In this document: piece after piece, positions 4,948 through 6,116 of the stretch | How the letters are laid out: every line of letters starts with the position of its first letter | Position numbering within the stretch: position 1 is the stretch's first letter | Assembly (NCBI GenBank): GCA_014381485.1 | Contig: JACNLN010000069.1 | Span: 8,974 to 15,089 of the forward strand | Direction of reading: 5' to 3' | Length of the DNA: 6,116 bases | DNA from: Fidelibacterota bacterium | GTDB lineage: Bacteria; Fidelibacterota; Marinisomatia; Marinisomatales; CAZVFT01 | The notes under the pieces: model-generated | Told to the model about the DNA's origin: nothing | Databases searched by the model: none | What the model saw: the letters and a program-made list of their open reading frames with translations, nothing else | Program-made: the position numbers and the translations under genes

Positions 4948-6012
4948 ATGAAAAAAAGTTCAATGAATTTTTTAGAAACTATGATGAAAACCCCTTCCCC
5001 ATCAGGTTATGAACACAAACTCAGAAAAGTATGGTCTGAGGAAATGAAAAAATATTCCGATGAAGTTAAAATAGATGTTCATGGGAATATTGTCGCTTCA
5101 ATCAATCCTGATAAAAGACCTCGAATTATGCTTGCAGGTCATATGGATGAATTGGGATTTCAGGTGGAGTACATTAATGACAAGGGGTTTATCTATTTTA
5201 ACCATCTTGGAGGGTTCGACATTGCAATTATTCCAGGAAGAAAAGTCAGAATTCACACAAAGCAAGGAGATATTCTTGGTGTCACCGGGAAGAAAGCTAT
5301 TCACCTTTTCGAAAAGAAGGATAGAGAAAAAGTGCCAAAACGCCATGAACTTTATATCGATATTGGTGCTAACGATAAAAAAGAAGTCCAGAAGTACGTG
5401 GAAATTGGGGATCCCATCACGTATGATTTCAACATTGAAGAGCTGCGAAATGGATTGTATATCTCTCGTGGATTCGACGATAAAATTGGCGCCTTTATCG
5501 TGGCGGAAGTGCTGAAAAATGTCTACAGGAAAAAATCGGAATTGAATGCTGCCCTATTCAGCGTAGCTACCTGTCAGGAAGAGGTAGGTCTGCGGGGAGC
5601 GAGAACGTCTGCATACGGTATTGATCCCCAGATCGGGGTGGCTATTGACGTCACTCACGGAACGGATACTCCTGACGTAGATGTGAAAAAAGTGGGAGAG
5701 ATAAAACTCAGTGAAGGTGCTGCTATCTCACGGGGACCGAACATTAATCCAAAGGTGTTCGAGATTCTCTTATCAGTAGCGAAAAAGAAAAAAATCAAGT
5801 ATCAGGTCGAAGCTGCTCCTCGCCCCACAGGAACAGATGCCAACGTCATCCAGATCACCCGAGCTGGTGTGGCAACTGGACTGGTATCCATCCCCTGCCG
5901 GTATATGCATACCTACACGGAACTGATCTCCATGAAAGATGTGGAAAGCGCCATCAATATCCTGACGGAATTTTGCCTGTCAGTTGATGAAAAAACGGAT
6001 TTTACTCCGTAA
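4948..6012 (+). CDS. M42-family metallo-aminopeptidase
   Basis: This 354-residue cytosolic metallopeptidase belongs to family M42 (TET/FrvX-like aminopeptidases), enzymes that trim N-terminal residues from short peptides, often as large tetrahedral dodecamers with two metal ions per site. The start has the typical TPSPSGYE (15-22). The metal and catalytic residues are in place: H65 in AGHMDELG with D67, D177/D178 in RGFDDK, E211 (general base) and E212 (ligand) in CQEEVGLRGA, D234 in AIDV, and H321 in RYMH. The segment of about 72-163 would be the inserted PDZ-like domain that controls oligomerisation. RPTGTDANV (292-300) corresponds to the family's GGTDA loop. Length is normal. The ATG at 4948 has GGAG at 4935-4938, 9 bases away. 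It is transcribed divergently from tldDE, which suggests a shared role in peptide turnover. Family members also include proteins annotated as endoglucanase M, a historical misnomer; substrate preference cannot be read from the sequence. Confidence 0.93.
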   Translation: MKKSSMNFLETMMKTPSPSGYEHKLRKVWSEEMKKYSDEVKIDVHGNIVASINPDKRPRIMLAGHMDELGFQVEYINDKGFIYFNHLGGFDIAIIPGRKVRIHTKQGDILGVTGKKAIHLFEKKDREKVPKRHELYIDIGANDKKEVQKYVEIGDPITYDFNIEELRNGLYISRGFDDKIGAFIVAEVLKNVYRKKSELNAALFSVATCQEEVGLRGARTSAYGIDPQIGVAIDVTHGTDTPDVDVKKVGEIKLSEGAAISRGPNINPKVFEILLSVAKKKKIKYQVEAAPRPTGTDANVIQITRAGVATGLVSIPCRYMHTYTELISMKDVESAINILTEFCLSVDEKTDFTP

Positions 6013-6116
6013 GCAATGATACTTTTTTCCTCATCTATTGATCCTCCGAGATCTACTGAATGCTCTTTTTAAGGAGAACCTTACTATTATCTTAACAGAA
6101 AATAATCATTGTTTGA
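6013..6116. other. Downstream flank without recognisable gene
   Basis: No gene is visible after the M42 stop. AAGGAG at 6071-6076 looks like a ribosome-binding site, but no ATG or GTG follows on the plus strand before the window ends, so a downstream gene start cannot be claimed. A T run at 6023-6028 is the only terminator-like element and has no stem directly before it. Confidence 0.4.

Noticed and set aside
5075..5515. 146-codon plus-strand frame inside the M42 gene
   Set aside because: An out-of-frame overlap of a complete M42 enzyme whose catalytic residues are all in the main frame.
5995..6028. Intrinsic terminator for the M42 gene (ACGGA/TCCGT plus T run)
   Set aside because: The stem is only 5 base pairs, lies across the stop codon region, and the T run begins 12 bases after the stem rather than directly after it.
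1..6116. CRISPR array, tRNA or rRNA genes
   Set aside because: No regularly spaced direct repeats and no recognisable tRNA or rRNA segments on either strand by reading.

Overview
The window is bacterial-type DNA of moderate, slightly AT-rich composition with Shine-Dalgarno-led, tightly packed genes. It holds three intact enzyme genes, one small toxin-antitoxin-like pair and one decayed insertion sequence. No gene pins down the lineage. A TldD/TldE pair, an M42 aminopeptidase, a DUF4258/YgiT-type pair and an IS110 relic would all fit an environmental, uncultured bacterium (for example one of the FCB-related phyla), but that placement is a guess.

Layout. Positions 1-308 have no supportable gene; they hold a perfect 14-bp palindrome, an imperfect stem-loop and a weak hairpin just past the antitoxin gene. 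Positions 309-871 (minus strand) carry a toxin-first pair: a DUF4258 protein followed, with stop/start overlap, by a short YgiT/MqsA-type zinc-finger protein. Positions 872-1048 are non-coding and contain three consecutive stem-loops directly in front of an IS110-family transposase relic (1049-1759, plus strand). The relic is split over several frames, has lost about ten codons in the middle and lacks the C-terminal serine domain. Positions 1767-4561 (minus strand) are a two-gene operon, tldD then tldE, overlapping by one base (TAATG). Positions 4562-4947 are the divergent intergenic region, with a candidate promoter on each side and a widespread-looking repeat motif. Positions 4948-6012 (plus strand) encode an M42-family metallo-aminopeptidase. 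The last 104 bases hold no recognisable gene.

How the genes may work together. TldD (metallopeptidase with HExxxH and a conserved Cys) and TldE (the subunit without the metal motif) form a heterodimeric protease that degrades unfolded peptides and matures or destroys small peptides in other bacteria. The divergent M42 enzyme removes residues from short peptides. Together they look like a peptide-processing locus, an inference from gene position only. The TA-like pair and the IS relic form an adjoining accessory segment that converges on the end of tldE.

The most unusual signal is the run of three hairpins in the left non-coding flank of the IS110 relic. That is where IS110-group elements encode their bridge RNA, so it may be a bridge-RNA relic. 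This is unproven.
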